A stretch of 64,000 nucleotides of DNA from Paenibacillus baekrokdamisoli (GTDB taxonomy: Bacteria > Bacillota > Bacilli > Paenibacillales > Paenibacillaceae), in the NCBI RefSeq assembly GCF_003945345.1, contig NZ_AP019308.1, positions 6,204,001-6,268,000 of the forward strand, read 5' to 3'. Within the stretch, counting starts at the first letter, position 1, and each line of letters starts with the position of its first letter. Under the pieces are notes generated by a model that was not told the DNA's origin, did not search any database, and worked only from the letters and a program-made list of their open reading frames with translations. The position numbers and the translations under genes were made by a program. Shown in pieces: positions 16,586-25,376 of the stretch.

Positions 16586-17368
16586 TTGTTCAAGAAAGCA
16601 TCTGTCGTTATCTTAAGTGCTGCTTTATCGTTATCTGTTCTGCTTACATCGGTGCATCCGGCAGTGGCCGCGAAGAGCAAGACCGAGCTGCTAATCTCTG
16701 CTGCAGCTAGTTTGAAGGACAGCTTAGAGGAGATTGAGAAGGCTTATGAGAAGCAGCATCCCGATATTGATTTAACGTTTAACTTTGGTTCATCCGGTAC
16801 GCTGCAGAAGCAAATTGAGCAAGGAGCACCAGCTGATCTATTCTTCTCCGCGGGGAAGAAGCAGATGGATGCTCTTATCGATCAGAAGTTAATTTCGGAG
16901 AGCGCTACGCTGCTTGGCAATGAGCTCGTAATGGTTGTTCCTTCGAATAGCACCAAGAAATTTACAACGGTCAAAGAGCTGACAGATAAAGATATAAAGA
17001 AGATCGCCATCGGACAGCCGGAATCGGTTCCCGCAGGTCAATATGCGAAGGAAACGTTAACCACTCGCAAGGTCTGGGATGCCATTGCGGATAAATTGGT
17101 TTATGCGAAGGATGTACGTCAGGTTCTGACTTATGTGGAGACAGGCAATGTGGATGCAGGATTCGTGTACCGCACGGACGCATTGACTTCTAAGAAAGCG
17201 AAGGTTGCCATCCGAATCATACCTGGCGTTCATAAGGCTATCGTTTACCCAGCCGGCATCGTTAAAGACACCGAGCATAGTAAAGAAGCCAAAGCCTTCT
17301 ATACGTACTTGCAATCCAAAGAAGCGGATGCGGTCTTCTTAAAGTACGGGTTTAAGCTACCCGCATAA
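16586..17368 (+). CDS. modA: Molybdate ABC transporter substrate-binding protein
   Basis: The 260-residue exported protein binds molybdate (or tungstate) outside the membrane. From the TTG at 16586 (GGGGG eight bases before it) it has a signal peptide (LFKKASVVILSAALSLSVLLT) with a likely AVA-A cleavage site. The mature part has ModA marks: LLISAAASLKDSLEEI, FNFGSSGTLQKQIEQGAPADLFFSA and TYVETGNVDAGFVY. It precedes modB with a 20-base gap. The set equals yvgL in Bacillus subtilis. Confidence 0.92.
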   Translation: MFKKASVVILSAALSLSVLLTSVHPAVAAKSKTELLISAAASLKDSLEEIEKAYEKQHPDIDLTFNFGSSGTLQKQIEQGAPADLFFSAGKKQMDALIDQKLISESATLLGNELVMVVPSNSTKKFTTVKELTDKDIKKIAIGQPESVPAGQYAKETLTTRKVWDAIADKLVYAKDVRQVLTYVETGNVDAGFVYRTDALTSKKAKVAIRIIPGVHKAIVYPAGIVKDTEHSKEAKAFYTYLQSKEADAVFLKYGFKLPA

Positions 17369-17388
17369 AACGATTAGGATGAGTTGTT

Positions 17389-18051
17389 ATGGATTGGAAG
17401 ACATTTCTCGAACCGATTGCGCTTTCGATAAAAATATCAATGGTAGCGAGTTTAATTGTACTCGTCATAGCAGTATTCTTCGCGTGGCGAATGGCACATG
17501 CTAGGTTTGTCGGAAAAAGCATCGTAGATACGATACTCTTGCTGCCGCTTGTATTGCCGCCAACCGTTATAGGCTTTCTCCTGCTCGTCGCTCTAGGACG
17601 TCGAAGCTGGATAGGGAGGCTGTATGATTGGTTGGTTGGCAGCCAAATTGTGTTTACATGGGAAGCTGCGATAATAGCAGCTGTTGTTGTTGCTTTCCCG
17701 CTTGCTTATCGTTCGATGCGATTGGGTTTTGAAGGCGTTGATCGTGAGCTTGAGGACTCAGCCCGAGCGCTTGGCGCAACGGAATGGCAAGTTTTTCGTT
17801 ATATCTCGGTACCACTTGCGGCGAGATCGTTGTGGGCAGGCTATATTTTGGGCTTTGCCCGCGGTCTTGGGGAGTTTGGAGCTACTTTAATGGTGGCAGG
17901 GAATATTCCAGGCAAGACGCAAACGATCCCAACGGCTATCTATGTTGCCATAGACGGGGGCAGCATGCAGCTAGCATGGGCATGGTCTGGTGCAATGGTG
18001 TTCTTCTCATTCCTCATGCTGCTTCTGGCGAACCGATTTACAAAGGTGTGA
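17389..18051 (+). CDS. modB: Molybdate ABC transporter permease
   Basis: The 220-residue membrane protein has five or six helices and the ATPase-contact loop of binding-protein-dependent permeases (LEDSARALGATEWQVFRYISVPLA, with the Gly-Ala core). It pairs with the modA protein. No modC ATPase gene follows; a terminator and a convergent regulator do. The same absence occurs in Bacillus subtilis yvgL-yvgM, so the ATPase is probably encoded elsewhere or shared. Confidence 0.92.
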   Translation: MDWKTFLEPIALSIKISMVASLIVLVIAVFFAWRMAHARFVGKSIVDTILLLPLVLPPTVIGFLLLVALGRRSWIGRLYDWLVGSQIVFTWEAAIIAAVVVAFPLAYRSMRLGFEGVDRELEDSARALGATEWQVFRYISVPLAARSLWAGYILGFARGLGEFGATLMVAGNIPGKTQTIPTAIYVAIDGGSMQLAWAWSGAMVFFSFLMLLLANRFTKV

Positions 18052-18058
18052 CAACACG

Positions 18059-18097
18059 GAAATGCCCTTCATCCCTTCACAGGGAGAAGGGCATTTC
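18059..18097. terminator. Bidirectional terminator between modB and the regulator
   Basis: GAAATGCCCTTC pairs exactly with GAAGGGCATTTC, with a further inner pairing CCCT/AGGG. It ends both convergent transcripts. Confidence 0.85.
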
Positions 18098-18098
18098 G

Positions 18099-19067
18099 TT
18101 AGTTTTCAAAGAGAATTTGACCGGTTCGCTGTAAATCATAGCCATGGATGCTCTGCAGCTCATGGTGCAAAGCCTTCGATTGCAAGATCGTAAGTACCTC
18201 TTCGATCCACTCCCTATTCTCGGGTCGCTTCAACATGACCAGGTCATACTGCTCTTGAATCAAGGGGATATAGTCGACGCTGCCAACGATACGTGCCGCA
18301 TTCTCAATGCCAATGCCAACATCTGCAGCACCCGCGGCAACCTTACCGGCAATGGCAAGGTGACTGTTCTCCTCATCTAGATATCCCATTAAGGAAGAAG
18401 GATCGATGTGGTGAAGCCGCAGCTGTTCATCTAATAGAACCCTTGCACCCGAGCCTTTCTCACGATTAATAAGGCGGAGACCAGGCTTTGTTAGATCTGA
18501 CCACCCTTCGAGCCCAAGAGGATTCCCTTTCACTACGTAGAACCCTGCCGATCGAGCTAACAAGTGAACGACAATAACAGATTGGCTGACGAAAAGCTTG
18601 CGTACGTAAGGGATGTTATAGCTATGGCTATCTCCATCCAGCAAATGTGTGCTGACAATATCGGATTCACCTCTATACATAGAGACGAGGCTGTCCATAC
18701 TGCCAACGAACGAACGCAATGGGCGTATGCTCGGCATTTGCTTCTCGATATGTTTGGCTAGAATATCGAGACTAATGTCCTGTCCAGTAATGACGATTTG
18801 CCTTTCGAGCGTGTGGGACAGATTCATTGTCTGCCTTGTCGGTCGCAGTAACTCTTTTGGTACGACAGCAGCATTGTCTGCCGCATTCGCAATCTTCCCT
18901 TTGGAGCGAAGCTTATACGTCTCCAGATCAGACGCATCCACTCGCATTTGCTTACCTACACGGTAGGAGGCAAGCTCACCTTTCTTGATCAAATCATAGA
19001 CGGTGAGCTTGGATATTTTGAGCAGCTTGGCAATTTCTTCGGTTGTATAAGACGTATCATTTGTCAT
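18099..19067 (-). CDS. yvgK: HTH regulator fused to a molybdate-binding-like domain (YvgK type)
   Basis: Residues 1-60 form an excisionase/MerR-like helix-turn-helix (YTTEEIAKLLKISKLTVYDLIKKGELASYRVGKQMRV). Residues about 90-320 form a periplasmic-binding-protein-like domain (IVITGQDISLDILAKHIE, GESDIVSTHLLDGD, LRLINREKGSGARVLLD, GAADVGIGIENAARI). No signal peptide is present, so it works inside the cell, sensing a ligand such as molybdate and binding DNA. It is convergent to modAB and matches yvgK beside yvgL-yvgM in Bacillus subtilis. The ATG at 19067 lies six bases after GAGGG; an ATG at 19073 is in frame. Confidence 0.85.
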   Translation of the reverse strand: MTNDTSYTTEEIAKLLKISKLTVYDLIKKGELASYRVGKQMRVDASDLETYKLRSKGKIANAADNAAVVPKELLRPTRQTMNLSHTLERQIVITGQDISLDILAKHIEKQMPSIRPLRSFVGSMDSLVSMYRGESDIVSTHLLDGDSHSYNIPYVRKLFVSQSVIVVHLLARSAGFYVVKGNPLGLEGWSDLTKPGLRLINREKGSGARVLLDEQLRLHHIDPSSLMGYLDEENSHLAIAGKVAAGAADVGIGIENAARIVGSVDYIPLIQEQYDLVMLKRPENREWIEEVLTILQSKALHHELQSIHGYDLQRTGQILFEN

Positions 19068-19298
19068 GGACATCCCTCGATTTGAAATCTAATTAGTCCT
19101 AATTATAGCAGAGTATATAGAGAGGTGATATTGTGAGCATTGCTGGACGTTATGCTGATATCGGACTTATGCAATATTCATTGCAAGCCCCATCCTTATG
19201 TACTATTCTGAAGATACAACAAAGATAGCGTTATCTAACCATATATTAACACTCGTGGAGTTAAAAGAAGTTCACTCGTAAAGGAGCCCTATGTAGCT

Positions 19299-20954
19299 AT
19301 GCTTGAGACTAAATGCCTGCACTCATTAGAGAAAGTTTTTCCTGACGATGATCGTAATGAAAGTCCTTATTCCCGTGCGACTGCTCTTCGAGGGGAGCAG
19401 TTCTCGTTTCAGGTTGCCTATCGGAACCAGTCGCAACACACGCTTAGAAACATTACGGCCCGTGTATCTTCTGGATTGTCTGGATTGTCAGCCAAGCTAT
19501 CTATTCGCCATGTGGGGCTTGTTCCTTCGGAATTCCCATGCTATCCCGATCATGATGAGCATATTATTCGGTCATCGGCTGGCTTATTCCCGGACCCACT
19601 TCATCCCATTCCGGAGAGCGGATTACATATGCCAGCTCAACAATGGCGCTCGGTATGGATATCCGTTGAGCTGAGTGAGACAACGATTTCTGGAACGTAT
19701 CCGATCGTAATTACATTTGAACAAGACAATGGAGAGCTTCTGGCAGAGGAAACCTTCGAGCTGGAGATTATACCTGCAACGCTTCCGGAGCAAAAGCTTA
19801 TTCACACCGAATGGTTCCACACCGATTGTTTGTCCAATTATTATGAGGTGGAAGTGTTCAGTGAAGCACATTGGAGCTACATTGAGAAATACATTCAGAC
19901 CGCCGTTCGAAACGGGATGAATATGCTGCTGACACCACTCTTTACACCGCCACTAGATACCAAGGTTGGAGGGGAGCGTCCGACAGTCCAACTGGTCGAC
20001 GTGCTCAAGGATGGAGATACTTATTCGTTCAGCTTCGAACGGTTACAACGATGGATTGAAATCTGTGATCGGAGTGGAATGCGGTACTTTGAATTCTCCC
20101 ATTTATTCACACAGTGGGGAGCTAAGCATGCACCGAAAATCGTGGCAGCCGAGAAGGGGAGTTTAGTTCAGATATTTGGCTGGGATACGGATGCAACAGG
20201 TGATTCGTATAAGTCATTCTTGAATCAGCTTCTTCCAGCACTTGTTTCTTTTCTGAAGGAGCATGAATTGGAGAGCCGCAGCTACTTCCATATCTCGGAT
20301 GAACCATCCTTGGAGCATTTGCCTTGGTACAAAAGTGCAAGCGAGATCATGCAATCGCATTTGAGTGATTTTCCTATTATTGATGCACTCTCGAATATCG
20401 AATTTTATCAGGCTGGACTTGTGGAAAATCCAATTCCGGGAAATAACCATATCGAGCCTTTTCTTGAGAGCGGCGTGTCTAACCTGTGGACGTACTATTG
20501 CTGTGTCCAGTATAAGGAAGTGTCGAATCGATTCTTCAATATGCCTTCCGCAAGAAATCGTATTATGGGCCTGCAAATGTATAAATTTGCGATTAAGGGC
20601 TTCCTGCATTGGGGCTATAACTTTTGGAACGCTCAATATTCGGAGCGGCAATTGAATCCCTTCCTAACAACCGATGCGGATTATGCATTCCCGTCGGGGG
20701 ATTCTTTTCTAGTCTATCCTGGCGAAGAGGGACCGATTGAGTCACTTCGAATGGTTGTTTTTCATGAAGCACTTCAGGATATGCGGGCGCTCGAGCTGCT
20801 GGAAAGTCTAGTTGGTCGAGAGCAAACCTTGGCTCTGCTGGAGGAGGGACTCAGCGAAGCTATTACTTTCGATAGCTATCCAAGAGAAGCAGGCTGGCTG
20901 CTTAGCTGCAGGGAAAAAATAAATCAAAATATTAAGCTGCTTAGCGTGGTGTAG
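19299..20954 (+). CDS. DUF4091 domain protein, probable glycoside-hydrolase fold
   Basis: The 551-residue protein has an N-terminal beta-sandwich part (FSFQVAYRNQ, LEIIPATLPEQKLIHTEWFHTDCL) and a large TIM-barrel-like part with acidic residues (YFHISDEPSLEHL). The C-terminal DUF4091 part includes GFLHWGYNFWNAQ and FPSGDSFLVYPGEEGPIESLR. Family members resemble retaining glycosidases, but substrate is unknown. There is no signal peptide, so it may act on imported oligosaccharides. AAGGAG lies thirteen bases upstream of the ATG, a long spacing. It stands alone. Confidence 0.8.
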   Translation: MLETKCLHSLEKVFPDDDRNESPYSRATALRGEQFSFQVAYRNQSQHTLRNITARVSSGLSGLSAKLSIRHVGLVPSEFPCYPDHDEHIIRSSAGLFPDPLHPIPESGLHMPAQQWRSVWISVELSETTISGTYPIVITFEQDNGELLAEETFELEIIPATLPEQKLIHTEWFHTDCLSNYYEVEVFSEAHWSYIEKYIQTAVRNGMNMLLTPLFTPPLDTKVGGERPTVQLVDVLKDGDTYSFSFERLQRWIEICDRSGMRYFEFSHLFTQWGAKHAPKIVAAEKGSLVQIFGWDTDATGDSYKSFLNQLLPALVSFLKEHELESRSYFHISDEPSLEHLPWYKSASEIMQSHLSDFPIIDALSNIEFYQAGLVENPIPGNNHIEPFLESGVSNLWTYYCCVQYKEVSNRFFNMPSARNRIMGLQMYKFAIKGFLHWGYNFWNAQYSERQLNPFLTTDADYAFPSGDSFLVYPGEEGPIESLRMVVFHEALQDMRALELLESLVGREQTLALLEEGLSEAITFDSYPREAGWLLSCREKINQNIKLLSVV

Positions 20955-21010
20955 TGATAATTGCATGTGTAGTGATAATTGCATCAATCAATTTTCATAT
21001 ATAATGGAAT

Positions 21011-21170
21011 GGGGCTGTCCCAAAAGGGTAAACTTGAGTAAGACAATCCCATAATATCGCAAAAGAACCTTCAAGCCACTATGAAAGTGGATCTGAAGGT
21101 TCTTTTTTACCCGAATATTACGTGAAAAGTGAAGGTTAAATTTTCCGGAAATGACTTTTGAGACAGCCCC
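21011..21170. mobile_element. MITE-like element with inverted ends (160 bp)
   Basis: The left end GGGGCTGTCCCAAAAG and the right end CTTTTGAGACAGCCCC are inverted copies with one difference. Between them is a perfect terminator hairpin (AGAACCTTCA with TGAAGGTTCT plus a T-run). No transposase is encoded. The ends resemble those of insertion sequences common in Bacillota, so it may be moved in trans. A clear target duplication is not seen. Two tandem copies of an 18-base unit (GTAGTGATAATTGCATGT) lie just left at 20951-20984. Confidence 0.55.
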
Positions 21171-21298
21171 TTCACATATTTACTACTTAGTTGTTAATAT
21201 GCAAAAAGTACTATTATCCATCATCGAAGAATATGCCATAGCACAATTTGATAATGAAATTCTTAAGCAAGAGCTAACCTCGTCTTCTCCCGTATTCC

Positions 21299-23044
21299 TT
21301 ATTGCTGCAGCTTCAAGAAAGCCTCTAGTTCGGAGCGGATTTCTGCTGGCGTATCTAGGTCGAGGAGTCGTTCGGTCAACTGCACGCAAGCGCTGCGCTC
21401 GAGCTTCCTTACCGTCTGCTTAATTCGTTGAATCGAAGAAGGCGACATGCTCCACTCGTGCAGGCCGAGTCCGACTAGCAGCGGAGCGGCTAGCGGATCT
21501 CCTGCCATGGTGCCGCACATACCGACCCATTTTCCGTGTTTATTCGAAGCGTCGATGACCTTCTTAATGAGCTGAATGATCGCTGGATGAAAGTAATCGT
21601 ATAAATAAGAGACCTTCTCATTCATCCGGTCCACTGCAACCGTATACTGTACCAAATCATTCGTGCCGATGCTGAAGAAGTCGACCTCTTTGGCCAAGCG
21701 ATCCGCCATTAGCGCGGCGGACGGGATTTCAATCATAATGCCAATTTCGATGGCCTCGCCCACGTTCGCTCCTTCGCTAATTAACTGCTGGCGAGCTTCT
21801 TCATACAAAGCTTTGGCTTGACGCCATTCGTCCACTCCAGAGATCATAGGGAACATGATCTTTACGTTGCCATATGCTCCAGCCCGGATAATGGCACGCA
21901 GCTGGGTAAGAAATAACTGCTTCTGATCGAGACAAAGCCGAATAGCGCGATAGCCAAGAAAGGGGTTCAGCTCTTCGGGAAGCTGAAGATACGGCAGCGC
22001 CTTATCGCCTCCAATATCCAGCGTTCGGATGACGACCGGGCGTCCCTGCATCGCTTCCGCAGTTTGGCGGTAGGCTTCAAACTGTATCTCCTCCGAGGGC
22101 ATTTGGGATGCGCTCATGAACAAAAACTCCGTCCGATACAAACCGATGGCTTCCGAACCTTTCTCGAGCAGGCCGACTGCTTCCTGAGGCGTTCCGATAT
22201 TCGCGGCCATCTCGAAGGCAAAGCCATCCTTTGTTACAGCAGTAAGTGAACGATAAGCATTCAAGCTTTCCTGCTCCATCTGCTCAACAGCAAGTTGAGC
22301 TGCAAAGGCATCCTTCGTCGCTTTCTCTGGATGCAGCACAATTTCGCCTGTTGAGCCGTTGATGATAAGCTCCTCACCATGCTGAATCCGCTCAATCGCT
22401 GAGCCTAACCCGAGCACGGCTGCGATTCCAAGCGAGTTAGCGAGAATCGCGGTATGAGACGTTTTGCCCCCGATGCGCGTTACGAAGCCAAGCACATATT
22501 GTTTATCCAGTTGAACTGTATCGGAAGGTGTCAGGTCATCTGCGACAAGGATGACCTCAGCCGTAATATCGGTCAGACGTGAACCCTGATATCCGACAAG
22601 ATGCGTCATTAGCCTACTGCCGACATCTCGAATATCTGCCGACCTCTCACGCATATATTCGTTAGCCATGGCTTCAAATAGCCCAGCGACCTGATTCACC
22701 GTACGGCGAACTGCGGTTTCAGCCGACCATTGTTCATTTTGAATGAGCTTCTGCATCGGAGGGTAAAAGGCAGGGTCATTCAAGAAGCTAATCTGCCCTT
22801 TTAATATAGCGGCCTTCTCTTCACCAAGCGTCTGCTGGGCCCGTTCAATGAGTGCGGTAAGCTCCAAAGTGCACTGCGCCTTTGCCAGCTCCAAGCGTGC
22901 CAGCTCTTTATCCGGCTGCTCGGCCTTGCTCTCTTTGATCTCATCAAGCTTCAACGGCTTGTAAACAAAAACCTTACCCATCCGAATGCCCTCAGATACG
23001 CCTAGTCCTGTTAATCTCTGCTCGATTGTGTCTGTCATCATCAT
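21299..23044 (-). CDS. ptsI: PTS enzyme I (phosphoenolpyruvate-protein phosphotransferase)
   Basis: The 581-residue enzyme takes phosphate from phosphoenolpyruvate and passes it to HPr. Phospho-His197 lies in GGKTSHTAILAN, the PEP-binding barrel has GLYRTEFLFM, PVVIRTLDIGGDKALPYL and MIEIPSAALMAD, and the late cysteine lies in GMCGTMAGDP. Length is that of the family. It is last in the fructose operon, 36 bases after the HPr gene, with GGAGGAACG before the start codons (three ATG in a row). Having enzyme I within a fructose operon is unusual for Bacillota, where ptsHI is normally a separate locus. Confidence 0.93.
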   Translation of the reverse strand: MMMTDTIEQRLTGLGVSEGIRMGKVFVYKPLKLDEIKESKAEQPDKELARLELAKAQCTLELTALIERAQQTLGEEKAAILKGQISFLNDPAFYPPMQKLIQNEQWSAETAVRRTVNQVAGLFEAMANEYMRERSADIRDVGSRLMTHLVGYQGSRLTDITAEVILVADDLTPSDTVQLDKQYVLGFVTRIGGKTSHTAILANSLGIAAVLGLGSAIERIQHGEELIINGSTGEIVLHPEKATKDAFAAQLAVEQMEQESLNAYRSLTAVTKDGFAFEMAANIGTPQEAVGLLEKGSEAIGLYRTEFLFMSASQMPSEEIQFEAYRQTAEAMQGRPVVIRTLDIGGDKALPYLQLPEELNPFLGYRAIRLCLDQKQLFLTQLRAIIRAGAYGNVKIMFPMISGVDEWRQAKALYEEARQQLISEGANVGEAIEIGIMIEIPSAALMADRLAKEVDFFSIGTNDLVQYTVAVDRMNEKVSYLYDYFHPAIIQLIKKVIDASNKHGKWVGMCGTMAGDPLAAPLLVGLGLHEWSMSPSSIQRIKQTVRKLERSACVQLTERLLDLDTPAEIRSELEAFLKLQQ

Positions 23045-23080
23045 TCGTTCCTCCTCGCTGCGCTTCTTATAAGCCGATCA

Positions 23081-23353
23081 TTAGGTTTCTCCGAATCCGC
23101 TCTTAACAAGCTCAGATAGCTCCGCGACGGCTTCCGTTTCATCCGGGCCTTCGGCTTGAATCGTAATAACAGAGCCTTTTTCTAGACCAAGCGTCATGAG
23201 GTTGAGAATGCTTTTGGCATTGGCCTCTATTGTTGTGCCTTCCGGCATAATCATAATCGTCGATTGAAATTGTATTGCCTTCTCCGTAAATAGCTGTGCG
23301 GGACGAATATGAAAACCAGCATCGTTCTGAATGACTACTTTTTGTGAGTACAT
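23081..23353 (-). CDS. HPr-like phosphocarrier protein
   Basis: The 90-residue protein has the HPr active site GFHIRPAQLF with His15, the residue phosphorylated by enzyme I, and the segment KSILNLMTLGLEKGS with Ser48 at the place of the Bacillus regulatory Ser46. It therefore could also be a target of HPr kinase, though the flanking sequence is not the canonical one. It lies between the IIA and enzyme I genes, with gaps of 22 and 36 bases. It could be the only HPr or a fructose-specific paralogue. Confidence 0.9.
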   Translation of the reverse strand: MYSQKVVIQNDAGFHIRPAQLFTEKAIQFQSTIMIMPEGTTIEANAKSILNLMTLGLEKGSVITIQAEGPDETEAVAELSELVKSGFGET

Positions 23354-23375
23354 GAGTTAAACCTTCCCTTCCTAA

Positions 23376-23828
23376 TTAGATCGTTGCAAGCAAGCTTTTT
23401 AGTTGGTCCGAATTCTCGACGGCCATTAGCTTCTCGCGAAATTCAGAATCAATGAGCTTACGGGATAACGCGATTAATATTTTTAGATGGTCCTTGCCAT
23501 CGGCAGCCTCGGGTACAGCAATCATAAATACAACCTTAACCGGCTCACCGTCGAGTGATTGCCAATCTGTAGGTGTGGATAGCTTAGCGAATGCGAGACC
23601 TGCTTTGGCGACGCCATTTGATTTGCCATGCGGAATCGCAACGCTGAAGCCGACGCCTGTTGATCCGGTGCTCTCGCGAGCAAGGACCGCATTCATGTAT
23701 GCTTCCTTGTCCGATACGGTACCTGATGCTGCAAGACCGTCAATCATAGCAGCTATAATACTATCTCTATCCGTCGAGGTTAGTGGTATAAAAATGGCTT
23801 TTTCGTCTAGCAGAGAGTTAATGTTCAT
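23376..23828 (-). CDS. PTS fructose-type IIA protein
   Basis: The 150-residue protein is a PTS IIA domain of the fructose-mannitol class. Phospho-His67 lies in VGFSVAIPHGKSNGV and the rest (VKVVFMIAVPEAADGKDHLKILIALSRKL) is typical. The true start is the ATG at 23828 with CAGGAGG before it; the frame extends upstream without a binding site. It is separate here, whereas Bacillus subtilis FruA carries IIA, IIB and IIC on one chain. Confidence 0.9.
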   Translation of the reverse strand: MNINSLLDEKAIFIPLTSTDRDSIIAAMIDGLAASGTVSDKEAYMNAVLARESTGSTGVGFSVAIPHGKSNGVAKAGLAFAKLSTPTDWQSLDGEPVKVVFMIAVPEAADGKDHLKILIALSRKLIDSEFREKLMAVENSDQLKSLLATI

Positions 23829-23898
23829 GGTGTATTCCTCCTGAAATTTAATTGTTTGAAATAGACAATGGGGGAGAAATCCCCCTATATCCAAATTC

Positions 23899-23960
23899 GT
23901 TTAAGACTGGTTTATGACTGGTTTAAGACTGGCTTATGACTGGCTTATGACTGCTTATGA
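23899..23960 (-). repeat. 11-bp tandem repeat between the IIBC and IIA genes
   Basis: GACTGGTTTAT and variants occur five times with a period of eleven bases (starts 23905, 23916, 23927, 23938, 23949). The last unit overlaps the IIBC stop codon. The array could alter spacing between cotranscribed genes. Confidence 0.75.
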
Positions 23961-25340
23961 TTGAATACGCTGCTCTACTGGTTTTTTGAGAAAGCTCAGC
24001 ATGGCTGCTGTGACAACCGTACCGATTACAATCGCCAGCGTATAAAGAGCGAGGTGGCCAACCGCATTCGGAATTGGGAGAACAAAGATACCGCCATGCG
24101 GAGCGCGCAGCGTTGCCCCAAAAGCCATCGACAATGCGCCGGTTATGGCCGAGCCAACCATAGCGGAAGGGATGACGCGGAATGGATCGCTCGCAGCGAA
24201 AGGGATCGCGCCTTCCGTAATGAACGAGATGCCGAGTACCGCTGCAGCATTGCCAGCATCCTTCTCTTCTTTGGTAAATTTATTTTTCGCCAATACTGTT
24301 GCTAGCCAGAGACCGAGCGGAGGTGTCATGCCTGCAGCCATTACCGCAGCCATTGGACCGAATACGTTACTTGCAAGCAAGCCGACCGCAAACGTATAAG
24401 CGGCTTTGTTCACCGGACCGCCCATATCGAAGGCCATCATCGCACCGAGCAGCAGGCCAAGCAGTACTGCATTTGTTGTGCCTAGTCCTGTAAGCCAAGC
24501 TGTAAGACCATCCATAATGCCTTTAACGGGATCGCCGATTATATAAATCATCATAAGGCCCGTGAAGGCAGACGCAAGAAGCGGAATGAGCAGGATCGGC
24601 TTCAAACCTTCAAGGTTGCGTGGAAGCTTAATATATTTCTTCAAGAAAAGAGAGGTGTAGCCTGCCAGGAAGCCTGCGAGAATTCCGCCAAGGAAGCCTG
24701 CTCCGATGCTTGATGCAAGCATACCTCCGATAAGACCTGGCGCGAGGCCGGGCTTCTCAGCGATAGAGAAGGAGATAAAGCCGGCAAGAACGGGAACCAT
24801 AAGGGCAAAAGCTGAGCTGCCCCCAATTTGCATCAATGCGGCTGCGAATGTGCCTTTAACTTTGAAAGCTTCAATTCCGAAAACGAATGATAACGCGATA
24901 AGCAGACCGCCTGCCACAACAAGAGGAAGCATATGTGAAACGCCTGTCATCAGATGCTTATAGGGGCCGCTTCGTGTTGCGCTGCGATCCGACTTCGATT
25001 GCTCCACCTGCTTCGCATAATCGTCAGGAGAGGCTGCTTGCTTAGCTAAGGCTTGTTCCAGCAGACCAGCAGGGTTTTTGATTGCTTGAGCGACAGCGAC
25101 CTTCACGACCGGCTTGCCTAAGAACCTACCTTCAAGCACATCGGTATCGGCAGCGACGATAATGGCATGCGCTTCAGCAATTTCCTGCTCGGTAAATTCG
25201 TTCTCGACGCCGACAGCACCTCTGGTTTCCACTTTAAGTGCAATATTTTTTTCCTTAGCCGCTTTAATTAATGATTCAGCAGCCATATAAGTGTGAGCGA
25301 CACCGGTTGGACATGCAGTTACAGCGAGTATTTTTTTCAT
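23955..25340 (-). CDS. fruA: PTS fructose-specific IIBC protein
   Basis: The 461-residue protein imports fructose and phosphorylates it to fructose 1-phosphate. Residues 1-100 form the IIB domain with phospho-Cys10 in VTACPTGVAHTYMAAE. After a linker rich in charged residues (about 105-125) the IIC domain follows with about nine membrane segments and the substrate-site motif SFITEGAIPFAASDP. The IIA part is encoded by the next gene. It lies 36 bases downstream of fruK. Induction by fructose 1-phosphate through the DeoR repressor is expected. Confidence 0.93.
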   Translation of the reverse strand: MKKILAVTACPTGVAHTYMAAESLIKAAKEKNIALKVETRGAVGVENEFTEQEIAEAHAIIVAADTDVLEGRFLGKPVVKVAVAQAIKNPAGLLEQALAKQAASPDDYAKQVEQSKSDRSATRSGPYKHLMTGVSHMLPLVVAGGLLIALSFVFGIEAFKVKGTFAAALMQIGGSSAFALMVPVLAGFISFSIAEKPGLAPGLIGGMLASSIGAGFLGGILAGFLAGYTSLFLKKYIKLPRNLEGLKPILLIPLLASAFTGLMMIYIIGDPVKGIMDGLTAWLTGLGTTNAVLLGLLLGAMMAFDMGGPVNKAAYTFAVGLLASNVFGPMAAVMAAGMTPPLGLWLATVLAKNKFTKEEKDAGNAAAVLGISFITEGAIPFAASDPFRVIPSAMVGSAITGALSMAFGATLRAPHGGIFVLPIPNAVGHLALYTLAIVIGTVVTAAMLSFLKKPVEQRIQS

Positions 25341-25376
25341 AGAGCGTAACCCTCCTTAGAATGGGCAGATGACCCT

